Shown piece by piece: positions 1 to 7,424 of a DNA stretch of 64,000 nucleotides. Position numbers and translations under genes: made by a program. Each line of letters starts with the position of its first letter. Within the stretch, counting starts at the first letter, position 1. The notes under the pieces were generated by a model. The model worked only from the letters and a program-made list of their open reading frames with translations. It had not been told where the DNA came from and searched no databases. The DNA comes from Nocardioides zeae. GTDB taxonomy: Bacteria > Actinomycetota > Actinomycetes > Propionibacteriales > Nocardioidaceae. The DNA is taken from assembly GCF_010686755.1 (NCBI RefSeq), contig NZ_JAAGXA010000005.1, forward strand, positions 1 to 64,000. Reading direction: 5' to 3'.

Positions 1-99
1 ACCAGAACCGCCTTCGGCTTCCGCTCACCCCACGCACTCATCGCCCTCGCCATGCTCAACCTCGCAGGACACCGCCCCACCCTCCCCGGCCGCCGATAA
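1..99 (+). CDS. ISL3-family transposase, C-terminal fragment (runs off left edge)
   Basis: The first 32 codons read TRTAFGFRSPHALIALA..., ending GHRPTLPGRR and a TAA stop at 97-99. This tail (an AFGFRS-like motif, then ALIALAML, then GHRP-LPGR) is the usual C terminus of actinobacterial ISL3-type transposases, which cut and rejoin IS ends with a DDE nuclease. The catalytic domain lies outside the window, so I cannot tell whether the element is intact. Codons are ordinary for a GC-rich host. Confidence rests on recognising the tail alone. Confidence 0.75.
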   Translation, partial: TRTAFGFRSPHALIALAMLNLAGHRPTLPGRR

Positions 100-123
100 C
101 CCACGGATCAGTCACAAGAGCCC
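1..123 (+). mobile_element. Right end of an ISL3-like insertion sequence
   Basis: After the transposase stop (99) comes a short AT-richer segment ending CAGTCACAAGAGCCC at about 123. Read on the other strand it begins GGGCTCTTGTGACTG, which resembles terminal inverted repeats of actinobacterial ISL3 elements. The left end and target duplication are outside the window, so the exact border (120-124) is inferred. Confidence 0.55.
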
Positions 124-357
124 GAAAACGCGGATCGGCCCGGGTGGCGCTGGTCCTCGGGGAAAGAAAACGCGGACAGGCTCGGGATCGGCTCGGGAGC
201 GCACGAGAAGAGTGCGGGATCGGCCCCCGCGACACGCCGATGGAACGCCCTGAAGGTCCGCGTTTTCCTTCTCCGGCCGCGAGCCGCCGCGCACTTTCAT
301 CCCCCACGCGAGAGGCCGCGCGCATTCTTCTTCTCCGCGTCCGCGTTTTCCTTTCCC
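124..357. repeat. Repeat cluster 1: four copies of the GAAAACGCGGACC element
   Basis: Two copies point rightward (124-135, variant ending GGAT; 161-177, GGAAAGAAAACGCGGAC) and two are inverted (255-271 and 339-357, GTCCGCGTTTTCC). The same element recurs at 21304-21402 and 46467-46543. Direct and inverted copies can pair into a hairpin with a T-run in the 3' arm on either strand. The cluster lies between the IS end and the minus-strand gene at 551-931. The long open frame across this stretch has no recognisable protein content and I do not call it a gene. Confidence 0.75.
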
Positions 358-360
358 GAA

Positions 361-450
361 CGACCCCGGGCGTCCCCGGGCGTCCCCAGGCGTCCCCAGG
401 CGTCCCCGAGCGACCTAGGTCGACCCCGGTCGACCCCGGTCGACCCCGGG
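361..450. repeat. 10-bp tandem array, nine units of CGWCCCCGGG
   Basis: Nine consecutive 10-mers follow the pattern CGaCCCCGGG / CGtCCCCaGG / CGACCCCGGT without a break in phase. Several units contain CCCGGG, and the later ones create repeated GTCGAC steps. The 10-bp period is close to one helical turn. No coding or RNA function is visible. A related two-unit GTCGACCCG repeat sits beside repeat cluster 3 at 46431-46448. Confidence 0.8.
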
Positions 451-501
451 GGCGCGACGTACCCGCCTCAGCCGCTCTCGGCGACGCGCTGGTGATGGTG
501 C

Positions 502-539
502 GGTGGTTCGCTGAGCACCCGTCTGCTCACCGAACCACC
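502..539 (-). terminator. Hairpin terminator-like structure downstream of the 551-931 gene
   Basis: Positions 502-517 pair with 524-539 in a 16-bp stem with one mismatch and a 6-nt loop. On the minus strand it begins 11 nt after the stop of the zinc-ribbon protein, so it probably ends that transcript. There is no U-tract, as is common in high-GC actinobacteria. Confidence 0.6.
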
Positions 540-550
540 ACGTTGTCGTG

Positions 551-931
551 TCAGAAGAAGATCCGCCACGCCTCGGCGGCGCCGAGGACCAGCAGGCACG
601 CCACCACGAGGAGCACGGCGGCGCAGCCGAGCATGCAACCCAGGTCCGAGGACTCGGGCGGCGGCTCGAGCCGATCCCACTCCTCAGGCAGCGGATGGCC
701 CTCCGCCATCCAGGTGCGCGCGTGGTCCGCGTCGCAGAACGGGCGCACGCACCGGATCCTCCATTCGCCCTCACGGGGCACGTGCTCGCCGGCCTCGTCC
801 CACTCCGGTCCGCCGTAGCCGACCCAGTCGCGCAGGAGCGCGAGCCGCGTCGTGTCGGGCGAACCGAGGTCGAGAGGCCGGCCGCAGTGCGCGCAGACCA
901 CGTCGGCAGGCTGCTGCTCGGGTGCGTCCAC
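551..931 (-). CDS. Small zinc-ribbon, tail-anchored membrane protein of unknown function
   Basis: 126 aa. The N-terminal part has a CxxC pair (Cys13, Cys16 in CAHC), and a second cysteine cluster with a CDADHARTW motif follows around residues 60-72, so a zinc-binding ribbon is likely. The last 30 residues hold one hydrophobic helix (LGCAAVLLVVACLLVLGAA), giving a cytoplasmic domain with a C-terminal membrane anchor. I do not recognise a named family. It is divergent from thrS, with about 130 bp between them, and a hairpin follows its stop. Codon usage matches the neighbours, which supports a real gene. Confidence 0.65.
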   Translation of the reverse strand: MDAPEQQPADVVCAHCGRPLDLGSPDTTRLALLRDWVGYGGPEWDEAGEHVPREGEWRIRCVRPFCDADHARTWMAEGHPLPEEWDRLEPPPESSDLGCMLGCAAVLLVVACLLVLGAAEAWRIFF

Positions 932-990
932 GGCCGCGAACCTACGGCCCGGCCGGGTGACCCTGGAAACCGACGCGAGGCCGGGAGCGT

Positions 991-1017
991 CCGACCGATA
1001 GCATCGCGCTCGGTCGG
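991..1017 (+). promoter_or_regulatory. Hairpin in the thrS leader
   Basis: CCGACCGA (991-998) and TCGGTCGG (1010-1017) form a perfect 8-bp inverted repeat around a TAGCAT hexamer (999-1004). It lies 49 nt before the preferred thrS start. It could be an operator over a -10 box or an mRNA hairpin. No T-box specifier or anti-terminator is visible. Confidence 0.35.
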
Positions 1018-1065
1018 TAGAACCGTCCCACCCACATGTGCAGCCAACCCCCGAGGAGCCCCCCG

Positions 1066-3054
1066 GTGCCCGACATCCTGATCACCCGCATCCACGCCGA
1101 CGAGCGTGAGGAGCGGAGGGTCACGACGGGCACCAAGGCGTGGGAGCTCTTCGCCGAGCAGCCCGACGTCATCGCGGCCCGGGTGGCCGGCCAGCTGAAG
1201 GACCTCGCCCACGAGCTCGCGGACGGCGACGAGGTCGAGGCCGTCGAGATCTCCAGCCAGGACGGTCTCGACATCCTGCGGCACTCGACCGCCCACGTGC
1301 TCGCCCAGGCGGTCCAGCAGCTGTTCCCCGAGGCCAAGCTCGGCATCGGTCCGCCGATCCGCGACGGGTTCTACTACGACTTCGACGTCGAGACCCCGTT
1401 CACCCCGGCGGACCTCGAGAAGATCGAGTCGCGGATGCGGAAGATCGTCAAGGAGAACCAGCGGTTCTCCCGTCGCGTCACCACCGACGCCGACGCCCTC
1501 ACCGAGCTGCAGGACGAGCCCTACAAGCTGGAGCTCATCGCGCTCAAGGGCGGGGGAGCGGCCGAGGACGCCGCCGAGGGAGCGAGCGTCGAGGTCGGCG
1601 GCGCCGAGCTGACGATCTACGACAACATCGGTCGCAGCGGCGACGTGGTCTGGAAGGACCTCTGCCGCGGCCCCCACCTGCCGACCACCAAGCGCATCCC
1701 GGCGTTCAAGCTGATGCGCTCGGCCGCGGCGTACTGGCGGGGCAACGAGAAGAACAAGCAGCTGCAGCGCGTCTACGGCACCGCGTGGGAGAGCAAGGAG
1801 GCCCTCGAGGCCCACCTGCACCGCCTCGAGGAGGCGGAGCGCCGCGACCACCGCAAGCTGGGCCGCGAGCTCGACCTCTTCAGCTTCCCCGACGAGATCG
1901 GCTCGGGCCTGCCCGTCTTCCACCCCAAGGGCGGCGTCATCAAGCGCGCGATGGAGGACTACGTCCGCCAGCGCCACGTCGAGGAGGGCTTCGAGTACGT
2001 GGGCACCCCCCACATCTCGAAGGAGGGCACGTTCCACCTGTCGGGCCACCTGCCCTACTACGCCGACGGCATGTTCCCGCCCATGGAGTTCGAGGGCGAG
2101 AACTACTACCTCAAGGCCATGAACTGCCCGATGCACAACCTGATCTTCCGCTCGCGCGGACGGTCCTACCGCGAGCTGCCGCTGCGGCTGTTCGAGTTCG
2201 GGCACGTCTACCGCTACGAGAAGTCGGGCGTCATCCACGGCCTCACCCGCGTGCGCGGCTTCGCGCAGGACGACTCGCACTCCTACTGCACCCCCGAGCA
2301 GGCGCCGGCGGAGGTCAAGCACCTCCTCGACTTCATGCTGGGCGTGCTGCGCGACTTCGGGCTGGAGGACTTCTACCTCGAGCTCTCGACGCGTGACGAG
2401 TCGAAGCCGGAGAAGTTCGTCGGCACCCCGGAGCAGTGGGAGACCGCGACGTCGGTGCTCGAGCGCGTCGCGACCGAGTCGGGTCTGCAGCTCGTCCCCG
2501 ACCCCGGTGGCGCCGCGTTCTACGGCCCGAAGATCTCCATCCAGGCGCAGGACGCCATCGGCCGCACCTGGCAGATGGGCACGGTGCAGTACGACTTCAA
2601 CCAGCCCCAGGGCTTCGACCTGACCTACACCTCGTCCGACGGGTCGAAGCAGCAGCCGGTGATGATCCACGCCGCGAAGTTCGGCTCGATCGAGCGGTTC
2701 CTCGGCGTGCTGGTGGAGCACTACGCCGGCGCCTTCCCGCCCTGGCTCGCCCCGGTCCAGGTGCAGGCGATCCCGGTCGCCGAGCGTCACGTCGACTACC
2801 TGTACGACGTGGCCAAGCGCCTCAAGGCCGCCGGCATCCGCGTCGAGGTGGACGACTCCGACGACCGGATGCAGAAGAAGATCCGCAACGCGCAGCTGCA
2901 GAAGGTGCCCTTCATGGTCATCGTGGGCGACGCGGACGTCGAGGCGGGCGCGGTGTCGTTCCGCTACCGCAACGGCGACCAGGACAACGGCGTGCCGCTC
3001 GACGACGCGATCCAGCGGGTCGTGGACGCGGTCGCGGCCCGCACCCAGGTCTGA
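1066..3054 (+). CDS. thrS: Threonyl-tRNA synthetase
   Basis: Charges tRNA-Thr in the cytoplasm. An N-terminal TGS domain (about residues 1-60) is followed by the editing domain with HSTAHVLAQ (about 73-81) and DLCRGPH (about 201). The class II core has MNCPMH (about 358, zinc ligand Cys) and motif 2 around [17 protein letters not shown]. The anticodon-binding domain covers the last 100 residues. An in-frame ATG exists at 1036, but GTG at 1066 has GAGGAG 7 nt upstream and puts the TGS domain at the N terminus, giving 662 aa, so I prefer it. thrS next to HIT and pgsA is conserved in actinobacteria such as Mycobacterium. Confidence 0.97.
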   Translation: MPDILITRIHADEREERRVTTGTKAWELFAEQPDVIAARVAGQLKDLAHELADGDEVEAVEISSQDGLDILRHSTAHVLAQAVQQLFPEAKLGIGPPIRDGFYYDFDVETPFTPADLEKIESRMRKIVKENQRFSRRVTTDADALTELQDEPYKLELIALKGGGAAEDAAEGASVEVGGAELTIYDNIGRSGDVVWKDLCRGPHLPTTKRIPAFKLMRSAAAYWRGNEKNKQLQRVYGTAWESKEALEAHLHRLEEAERRDHRKLGRELDLFSFPDEIGSGLPVFHPKGGVIKRAMEDYVRQRHVEEGFEYVGTPHISKEGTFHLSGHLPYYADGMFPPMEFEGENYYLKAMNCPMHNLIFRSRGRSYRELPLRLFEFGHVYRYEKSGVIHGLTRVRGFAQDDSHSYCTPEQAPAEVKHLLDFMLGVLRDFGLEDFYLELSTRDESKPEKFVGTPEQWETATSVLERVATESGLQLVPDPGGAAFYGPKISIQAQDAIGRTWQMGTVQYDFNQPQGFDLTYTSSDGSKQQPVMIHAAKFGSIERFLGVLVEHYAGAFPPWLAPVQVQAIPVAERHVDYLYDVAKRLKAAGIRVEVDDSDDRMQKKIRNAQLQKVPFMVIVGDADVEAGAVSFRYRNGDQDNGVPLDDAIQRVVDAVAARTQV

Positions 3055-3080
3055 GGCACGGGCCGGCGAGGAGGGCAGCA

Positions 3081-4058
3081 GTGGCACGACGGACGCTCGG
3101 CCGGTCGTGGCTGGGTGCCGTGCTGCTGCTCGGCCTCCTCGCCGGCTGCGCCGACGGCGGTACGTCGCGGGCGGACGACCCGACGGAGGGCGCGTCCGCG
3201 ACGTCCGGGGGTCCGGGCACGGCCACGGCCGATCCCCGGGGCGACCTGGCCCGCCTGGCCGAGGGCGCCGCGGGCGAGGTGCCGTCTACGACGGCGAGCC
3301 CGACCCCGGCACGCGACCCGGCACGCGACCCGGCCGAGGCCGTGCTCGGCGGTGACATCTCCTGGCCGCAGTGCCCGCGCGGGATGGGCATCCCCGAGAA
3401 GCGCACCCTCGGGATGCCGATGCCGCTCGACGCGGCGGAGTACGTCGTCGTCGGGCTGACGAACGGCCCCGGCTTCCACGCGAACCCGTGCCTCGCCGAC
3501 CAGCTCTCCTGGGTGGCCGACCGGCACCTGCTCGGCGCGGCGTACGCGGTCGCGAGCTTCCCCGACGACGCCACGCTCGCCGCGCACGGCGCCGCGGGTC
3601 CGTGGACCGGGGGAGCGGAGCTCGACCGGCTGCGCAACACCGGTTACGCGCAGGGCCGGTTCAACGTGGCGTCCCTGCGCGACGCCGGGTTCGCGACCCC
3701 CGTGGTGTGGATCGACGTCGAGCCGGTGCCCGACTTCGAGTGGAGCGACGACCCCGTCGCCAACGCCGCCGTCGTCGAGGGCGTGGCCCGGGCGTACACG
3801 GACGCCGGCTACGCGATCGGGGTCTACTCGACGCCGTACCTGTGGGAGCAGGTCGTCGGCGACCTCGCCCTCGGGGTGCCGGAGTGGCGCGCCGCAGGCC
3901 ACACGTCGCGGCAGGAGGCGCTCGACCGCTGCGGAGCGGACTGGTCCGTCCAGGGCGGGCCCGCGGTGCTCGGCCAGTGGGTGGAGGCCGACCGCGACCA
4001 GAACGTCACCTGCCCCGGCGTGGCCGCCGAGCTCGACCGCTGGTTCCACCAGTACTGA
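3081..4058 (+). CDS. Lipoprotein with GH25-like / DUF1906-type TIM-barrel domain
   Basis: 325 aa, starting at GTG 3081 behind GAGGAGGG. A signal peptide ends in the lipobox LLAGC (Cys23), followed by a Ser/Thr/Pro/Ala-rich linker to about residue 90. The folded part starts GDISWPQCP and contains VVWIDVEPVPDFEW, where Asp-x-Glu sits as in GH25 muramidase-like barrels, and later GYAIGVYSTPYLWEQ. The role is inferred: a surface-anchored protein with a glycosidase-like fold, possibly acting on cell wall. The actinobacterial GDISWPQCP family is mostly uncharacterised. It lies 26 bp after thrS and is probably co-transcribed. Confidence 0.75.
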   Translation: MARRTLGRSWLGAVLLLGLLAGCADGGTSRADDPTEGASATSGGPGTATADPRGDLARLAEGAAGEVPSTTASPTPARDPARDPAEAVLGGDISWPQCPRGMGIPEKRTLGMPMPLDAAEYVVVGLTNGPGFHANPCLADQLSWVADRHLLGAAYAVASFPDDATLAAHGAAGPWTGGAELDRLRNTGYAQGRFNVASLRDAGFATPVVWIDVEPVPDFEWSDDPVANAAVVEGVARAYTDAGYAIGVYSTPYLWEQVVGDLALGVPEWRAAGHTSRQEALDRCGADWSVQGGPAVLGQWVEADRDQNVTCPGVAAELDRWFHQY

Positions 4059-4104
4059 CCCGATCGACACCCGCAGACCGACCGTGACCGACGCAGGAGG
4101 ACGC

Positions 4105-4656
4105 GTGACCGACCCCGACGGGTTGATGCGGCTCTACACGCCCTACCGGATGGCCTACATCGCCGCCGGCGGACCGGCCGCGGGCGCACCCGACGCATCG
4201 GCCGAGGAGGCGCCCCCGACCACCGAGCCCGCGGGCTGCCCGTTCTGCCGCATGGTGGCCGGCACGGCGACGGGCCCGGACCTGGTGGTCGCCGAGGGGG
4301 AGACCGCGTTCGCGGTGCTCAACCTCTACCCCTACAATCCGGGCCACCTCATGGTGCTGCCGCGGCGCCACGTGGCCGACTACGTGGACCTCACCGACGA
4401 CGAGACCAGGGAGGTCGCCGCGATGACGAAGTCGGCGATCCGCGCGATCCGCGCGGTGGCGACCCCCGACGCGTTCAACGTGGGGCTCAACCTGGGCTCC
4501 GCGGCGGGCGGCTCCCTGGCCGCCCACCTCCACCAGCACGTCGTGCCGCGGTGGTCGGGCGACGCGAACTTCATGACGGTCCTGGCCGGCACGAAGACGC
4601 TGCCGCAGCTGCTGGGGGACACCCGTGACCTGATCCGTGGGGCGTGGCGGGCGTGA
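4105..4656 (+). CDS. HIT-family nucleotide phosphorylase/hydrolase (Ap4A phosphorylase-like)
   Basis: The histidine-triad signature HLHQHVVPRW lies near residue 145, preceded by NVGLNLGSAAGGSLAAH and YPYNPGHLMVLPRRHV. A CPFCRM pair (about residue 44) is typical of this subgroup. The N terminus DPDGLMRLYTPYRMAYI matches actinobacterial proteins related to mycobacterial Rv2613c. Family knowledge: these act on diadenosine or other nucleotide polyphosphates. GTG 4105 follows AGGAGG by 4 nt; GTG 4084 is an in-frame alternative. The end overlaps the next gene by GTGA, so the two are translationally coupled. Confidence 0.9.
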   Translation: MTDPDGLMRLYTPYRMAYIAAGGPAAGAPDASAEEAPPTTEPAGCPFCRMVAGTATGPDLVVAEGETAFAVLNLYPYNPGHLMVLPRRHVADYVDLTDDETREVAAMTKSAIRAIRAVATPDAFNVGLNLGSAAGGSLAAHLHQHVVPRWSGDANFMTVLAGTKTLPQLLGDTRDLIRGAWRA

Positions 4657-5444
4657 GCGGCGTGCCCGACCCCGACGACGTCCGGCTGGCCGGGGCCCTC
4701 GTGCGGGAGGCCGGCACGCTCGCGGCCCGCATGCGCGCCGAGGGCGTCGAGGGGCTCGGCGTCGAGCAGAAGACCTCGGTGTCCGACGTCGTGACGGCGG
4801 CCGACCGGGCGGCGGAGGAGCTCGTGGCCCGCAGGTTGTCCGAGGAGCGCCCGGCCGACGGCGTCCTGGGGGAGGAGGGCGTCGACGAGCCCGGCACCAG
4901 CGGCCGGCGCTGGGTGGTCGACCCGGTGGACGGCACCTACAACTTCCTCTCGGGCCTCACCTGGTGGTGCTCGGCGGTCGCTCTCCTGGACGGGGACGAG
5001 CTGGTGCTCGGCGCGATCTACCACCCCCACGACGACGCCCTCCACCTCGGTGGCCCGGGCCTGCCCAGCACGCGCGACGGTGTGCCGATCGGGCCGCTCC
5101 GCGACGTACCGCTCGCGCGCACCAGCATGGCCACCTACTTCGCTCCCGGCGACCTGGTGGCCCGCGCGGGCGCGGCCTTCTACCGGGCCGCGGGCAGCGC
5201 CGCCGCGGTCCGCATGCTCGGCTCCGGCAGCATGGACGCCACCGCGGTCGCGCAGGGCCAGGTCGGGCTGGTGCTCCAGCACTCCGTGCCCCCCTGGGAC
5301 GAGCTCCCCGGCGCCGCCCTCGTGCGGGGCGCCGGCGGCACGACGCAGCGGGTCCGCCACGAGGGCCTGGAGTGGTACGCCGCGGGGGCGCCCACGGCGG
5401 TCGCCGAGGCCTGCGCGGCCCTGGTGGGCGGGGCCGACGGGTAA
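4653..5444 (+). CDS. Inositol monophosphatase-family phosphatase
   Basis: 263 aa from the GTG that overlaps the HIT stop (an upstream GTG at 4644 is possible). The metal-binding motifs of the IMPase/FBPase superfamily are present: GEEGVDE (Glu pair), then WVVDPVDGTYNF (about residues 87-98) and a C-terminal PPWDELPGAALVRGAGG corresponding to the WD-x-AAG motif. Substrate is not certain: inositol-1-phosphate fits the adjacent phosphatidylinositol-phosphate synthase, but histidinol-phosphate or PAP phosphatases share these motifs. It sits between the HIT gene and pgsA, where mycobacteria have none. Confidence 0.85.
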   Translation: MSGVPDPDDVRLAGALVREAGTLAARMRAEGVEGLGVEQKTSVSDVVTAADRAAEELVARRLSEERPADGVLGEEGVDEPGTSGRRWVVDPVDGTYNFLSGLTWWCSAVALLDGDELVLGAIYHPHDDALHLGGPGLPSTRDGVPIGPLRDVPLARTSMATYFAPGDLVARAGAAFYRAAGSAAAVRMLGSGSMDATAVAQGQVGLVLQHSVPPWDELPGAALVRGAGGTTQRVRHEGLEWYAAGAPTAVAEACAALVGGADG

Positions 5445-5466
5445 CGGACCGGCGGCGGTGATGGCC

Positions 5467-5472
5467 TAACCT
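5467..5472 (+). promoter_or_regulatory. -10 hexamer TAACCT for pgsA
   Basis: TAACCT lies 9 nt before the pgsA ATG (5482), so a transcript would have almost no leader. This gives pgsA a private start site even though it follows the phosphatase by 37 bp. Confidence 0.5.
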
Positions 5473-5481
5473 GCCACCACC

Positions 5482-6111
5482 ATGCTCGAGCGCTTCCGCG
5501 GGTTCTGGACCCGCCTCCTCTCGCCCGTCGCCCGTTTCCTCATCCGCTGCGGGGTCAGCCCCGATGCCGTCACCCTCGTCGGCACCCTGGGGGTCTGCGC
5601 CGGTGCGCTGGTCTTCTTCCCGCAGGGGCACCTGCTGGCCGGCGTCCTGTTCATCACGGCCTTCGTGTTCTCCGACCTCATCGACGGGTTCATGGCCCGC
5701 GAGACGGGCCGCACCAGCAAGTTCGGCGCGTTCCTCGACTCGACGCTGGACCGCATCGGGGACGGTGCGATCTTCGCCGGCCTCGCCCTCTACTGGGCCG
5801 GGCCCGGCGACTCCGACCTCTACCTCGTGCTCAGCCTCGTCTGCCTCGTCATGGGCAGCGTGACCTCCTACGCCCGGGCGCGCGCCGAGGGCCTCGGCTA
5901 CCAGGCGAAGGTCGGCATCGCGGAGCGCAGCGACCGTCTCGTCTCGATCCTCGTCATGACGGGTCTCGGGGCGCTGTTCGACCTGCCGATCCTGCAGCAG
6001 GTCACCTTGTGGGCCCTGGCGGCGGCGAGCACGGTCACGGTCGTGCAGCGCATCTGGGTGGTGCGCCAGCAGGCGATGGCGGAGCACGACGCAGCCGCCG
6101 AAGGTGCGTGA
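5482..6111 (+). CDS. pgsA: CDP-alcohol phosphatidyltransferase, probable phosphatidylinositol-phosphate synthase
   Basis: 209 aa integral membrane enzyme with about six hydrophobic helices. The CDP-alcohol phosphotransferase motif is complete: DLIDGFMAR, then after eight residues GAFLDSTLD, giving the four metal-binding Asp. It transfers the phosphatidyl group from CDP-diacylglycerol to an alcohol. Position after the HIT gene and similarity to mycobacterial PgsA1 suggest the acceptor is inositol-1-phosphate. In related genomes the next genes are the mannoside acyltransferase and pimA; here they are missing and a diiron oxygenase follows. Confidence 0.9.
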   Translation: MLERFRGFWTRLLSPVARFLIRCGVSPDAVTLVGTLGVCAGALVFFPQGHLLAGVLFITAFVFSDLIDGFMARETGRTSKFGAFLDSTLDRIGDGAIFAGLALYWAGPGDSDLYLVLSLVCLVMGSVTSYARARAEGLGYQAKVGIAERSDRLVSILVMTGLGALFDLPILQQVTLWALAAASTVTVVQRIWVVRQQAMAEHDAAAEGA

Positions 6112-6155
6112 ACCCACCTCCGACCGAACGTGACACTCTGAATGTTACATAACCC

Positions 6156-6184
6156 TTGACATCGTCCTGAGCGCGACGCAGGCT
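6156..6184 (+). promoter_or_regulatory. Candidate promoter of the diiron oxygenase gene
   Basis: TTGACA (6156-6161) is a consensus -35 box; a weak -10 (CAGGCT, 6179-6184) is 17 bp downstream. Just upstream is an AT-rich patch containing ATGTTACAT (6142-6150), nearly palindromic, which stands out in this GC-rich region and may bind a regulator. Confidence 0.45.
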
Positions 6185-6256
6185 GGTGCGACCGGGTGGT
6201 TCTCCGCCACCCCCGCGCCGGTCCCCGACGCGGTCCGCGACGACGAGGAGGGCACC

Positions 6257-7330
6257 ATGTCCGCCCAGGCCCACGAGCTGCACGAGGTCGACGGTGTCGG
6301 CGCCGCCGACACCACCCAGCCGCGTTCCCGGCTCGAGCTCATCGACTGGAACGAGCCGGAGGTGCCCGAGGGCCTGACCGACGCGGAGTACGACGAGGTG
6401 CTGCACCGGCTCTCGGTCGCCTCGGTCGAGCGCCACTTCGACGCCTTCGCGGACATCGACTGGGACCACCCCGACTTCGAGGTGCGCGCCGACGACCCGC
6501 GGTGGGTGCTCCCCGACGTCGACCCGGTCGGCCGCCACCCGTGGTACAAGGCGCTGCCGCTCGAGGAGCAGATCCGCGTCGGCCAGTGGCGCTACGCCAA
6601 CATCTTCAAGGTCGGCCTCCAGTTCGAGAACATCCTCATCCGCGGGATCATGCAGTACGTCTTCACCGCCGAGAACGGCTCGAAGGAGTACCGGTACCTC
6701 ACGCACGAGGCGACCGAGGAGTGCCACCACACGCAGATGTTCCAGGAGGGCGTGAACCGGATGGGCGTCGACGCCCCCGGCATGCCGCGGTGGCTCCGCG
6801 CCGTGGCGTGGGCGCTCCCGCTGGCCGCGAGCAAGGTGCCGCTCGCGTTCTTCATCGGCGTGCTCGCCGGCGAGGAGCCGATCGACCACACGCAGAAGGC
6901 GCTCCTCCGCGAGGGCGTCGAGGTCCACCCCATGATCAAGCGCATCATGCAGATCCACGTCGCCGAGGAGGCGCGCCACATCTCCTTCGCGCACGAGTAC
7001 GTCAAGCGCAACGCCCCCCGCGTCGGCCCCGTGGACCGCTTCCTCGTCTCGCTGGCGTTCCCGGTCATCATGCGGGTCCTCGGCGACGCGATCCTGGTGC
7101 CGGTCAAGGAGTTCCAGCAGGAGTTCGCGATCCCCGACGAGGTCATCGACGAGCTGTTCTGGGAGTCGGCGGAGTCGAAGGAGTTCCTCAGCGAGCTGTT
7201 CTCCGACGTGCGGATGCTCGCCGAGGAGTCCGGCCTCATGACCCGCCTCTCGCGCCGTGTCTGGCGCGCGCTCGGCATCGACGGCCGCCCCTCGCGCTAC
7301 CGCAGCGAGCCGGCCGTGAAGTTCGCCTGA
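6257..7330 (+). CDS. AurF-like diiron oxygenase
   Basis: 357 aa. Helical carboxylate-bridged diiron signature: QFENILIRGIM, then EATEECHHTQMF, LAGEEPIDHTQ and HVAEEARHISFAHEY, supplying the ExxH ligands of the p-aminobenzoate N-oxygenase (AurF) family. The reaction here is unknown; family members oxidise amines or fatty substrates using O2 and external electrons. The next gene encodes an FprB-like ferredoxin-reductase fusion; the same pair (Rv0885-Rv0886) occurs in Mycobacterium, so they probably work together. ATG 6257 has a weak GAGGAGG-like site upstream. The pair sits where patA-pimA would be expected. Confidence 0.88.
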   Translation: MSAQAHELHEVDGVGAADTTQPRSRLELIDWNEPEVPEGLTDAEYDEVLHRLSVASVERHFDAFADIDWDHPDFEVRADDPRWVLPDVDPVGRHPWYKALPLEEQIRVGQWRYANIFKVGLQFENILIRGIMQYVFTAENGSKEYRYLTHEATEECHHTQMFQEGVNRMGVDAPGMPRWLRAVAWALPLAASKVPLAFFIGVLAGEEPIDHTQKALLREGVEVHPMIKRIMQIHVAEEARHISFAHEYVKRNAPRVGPVDRFLVSLAFPVIMRVLGDAILVPVKEFQQEFAIPDEVIDELFWESAESKEFLSELFSDVRMLAEESGLMTRLSRRVWRALGIDGRPSRYRSEPAVKFA

Positions 7331-7424
7331 GCCGTCCCGCACGACCTCCCCACACGCCCCGGTCCGCGGCGGCGCCGACCGTCGTCGGCGTCGCCGCGTC
7401 CCGCTCCCGAGGCCGGAGAACCCC

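Noticed and set aside
361..450. Possible CRISPR-like array
   Set aside because: Units are 10 bp, contiguous and without unique spacers, and no cas genes are nearby.
124..550. tRNA or other structured RNA gene in the left intergenic region
   Set aside because: No T-loop or acceptor-stem pattern was found; the hairpins present are explained by repeats and a terminator.
144..818. A plus-strand frame of 224 codons through the first repeat cluster
   Set aside because: It crosses the dispersed repeats and the 10-bp tandem array and overlaps the minus-strand zinc-ribbon gene; composition is that of translated repeats.
415..3087. An 890-codon minus-strand frame opposite thrS
   Set aside because: Antisense shadow of thrS; the His/Leu/Val/Asp-rich translation has no family resemblance.
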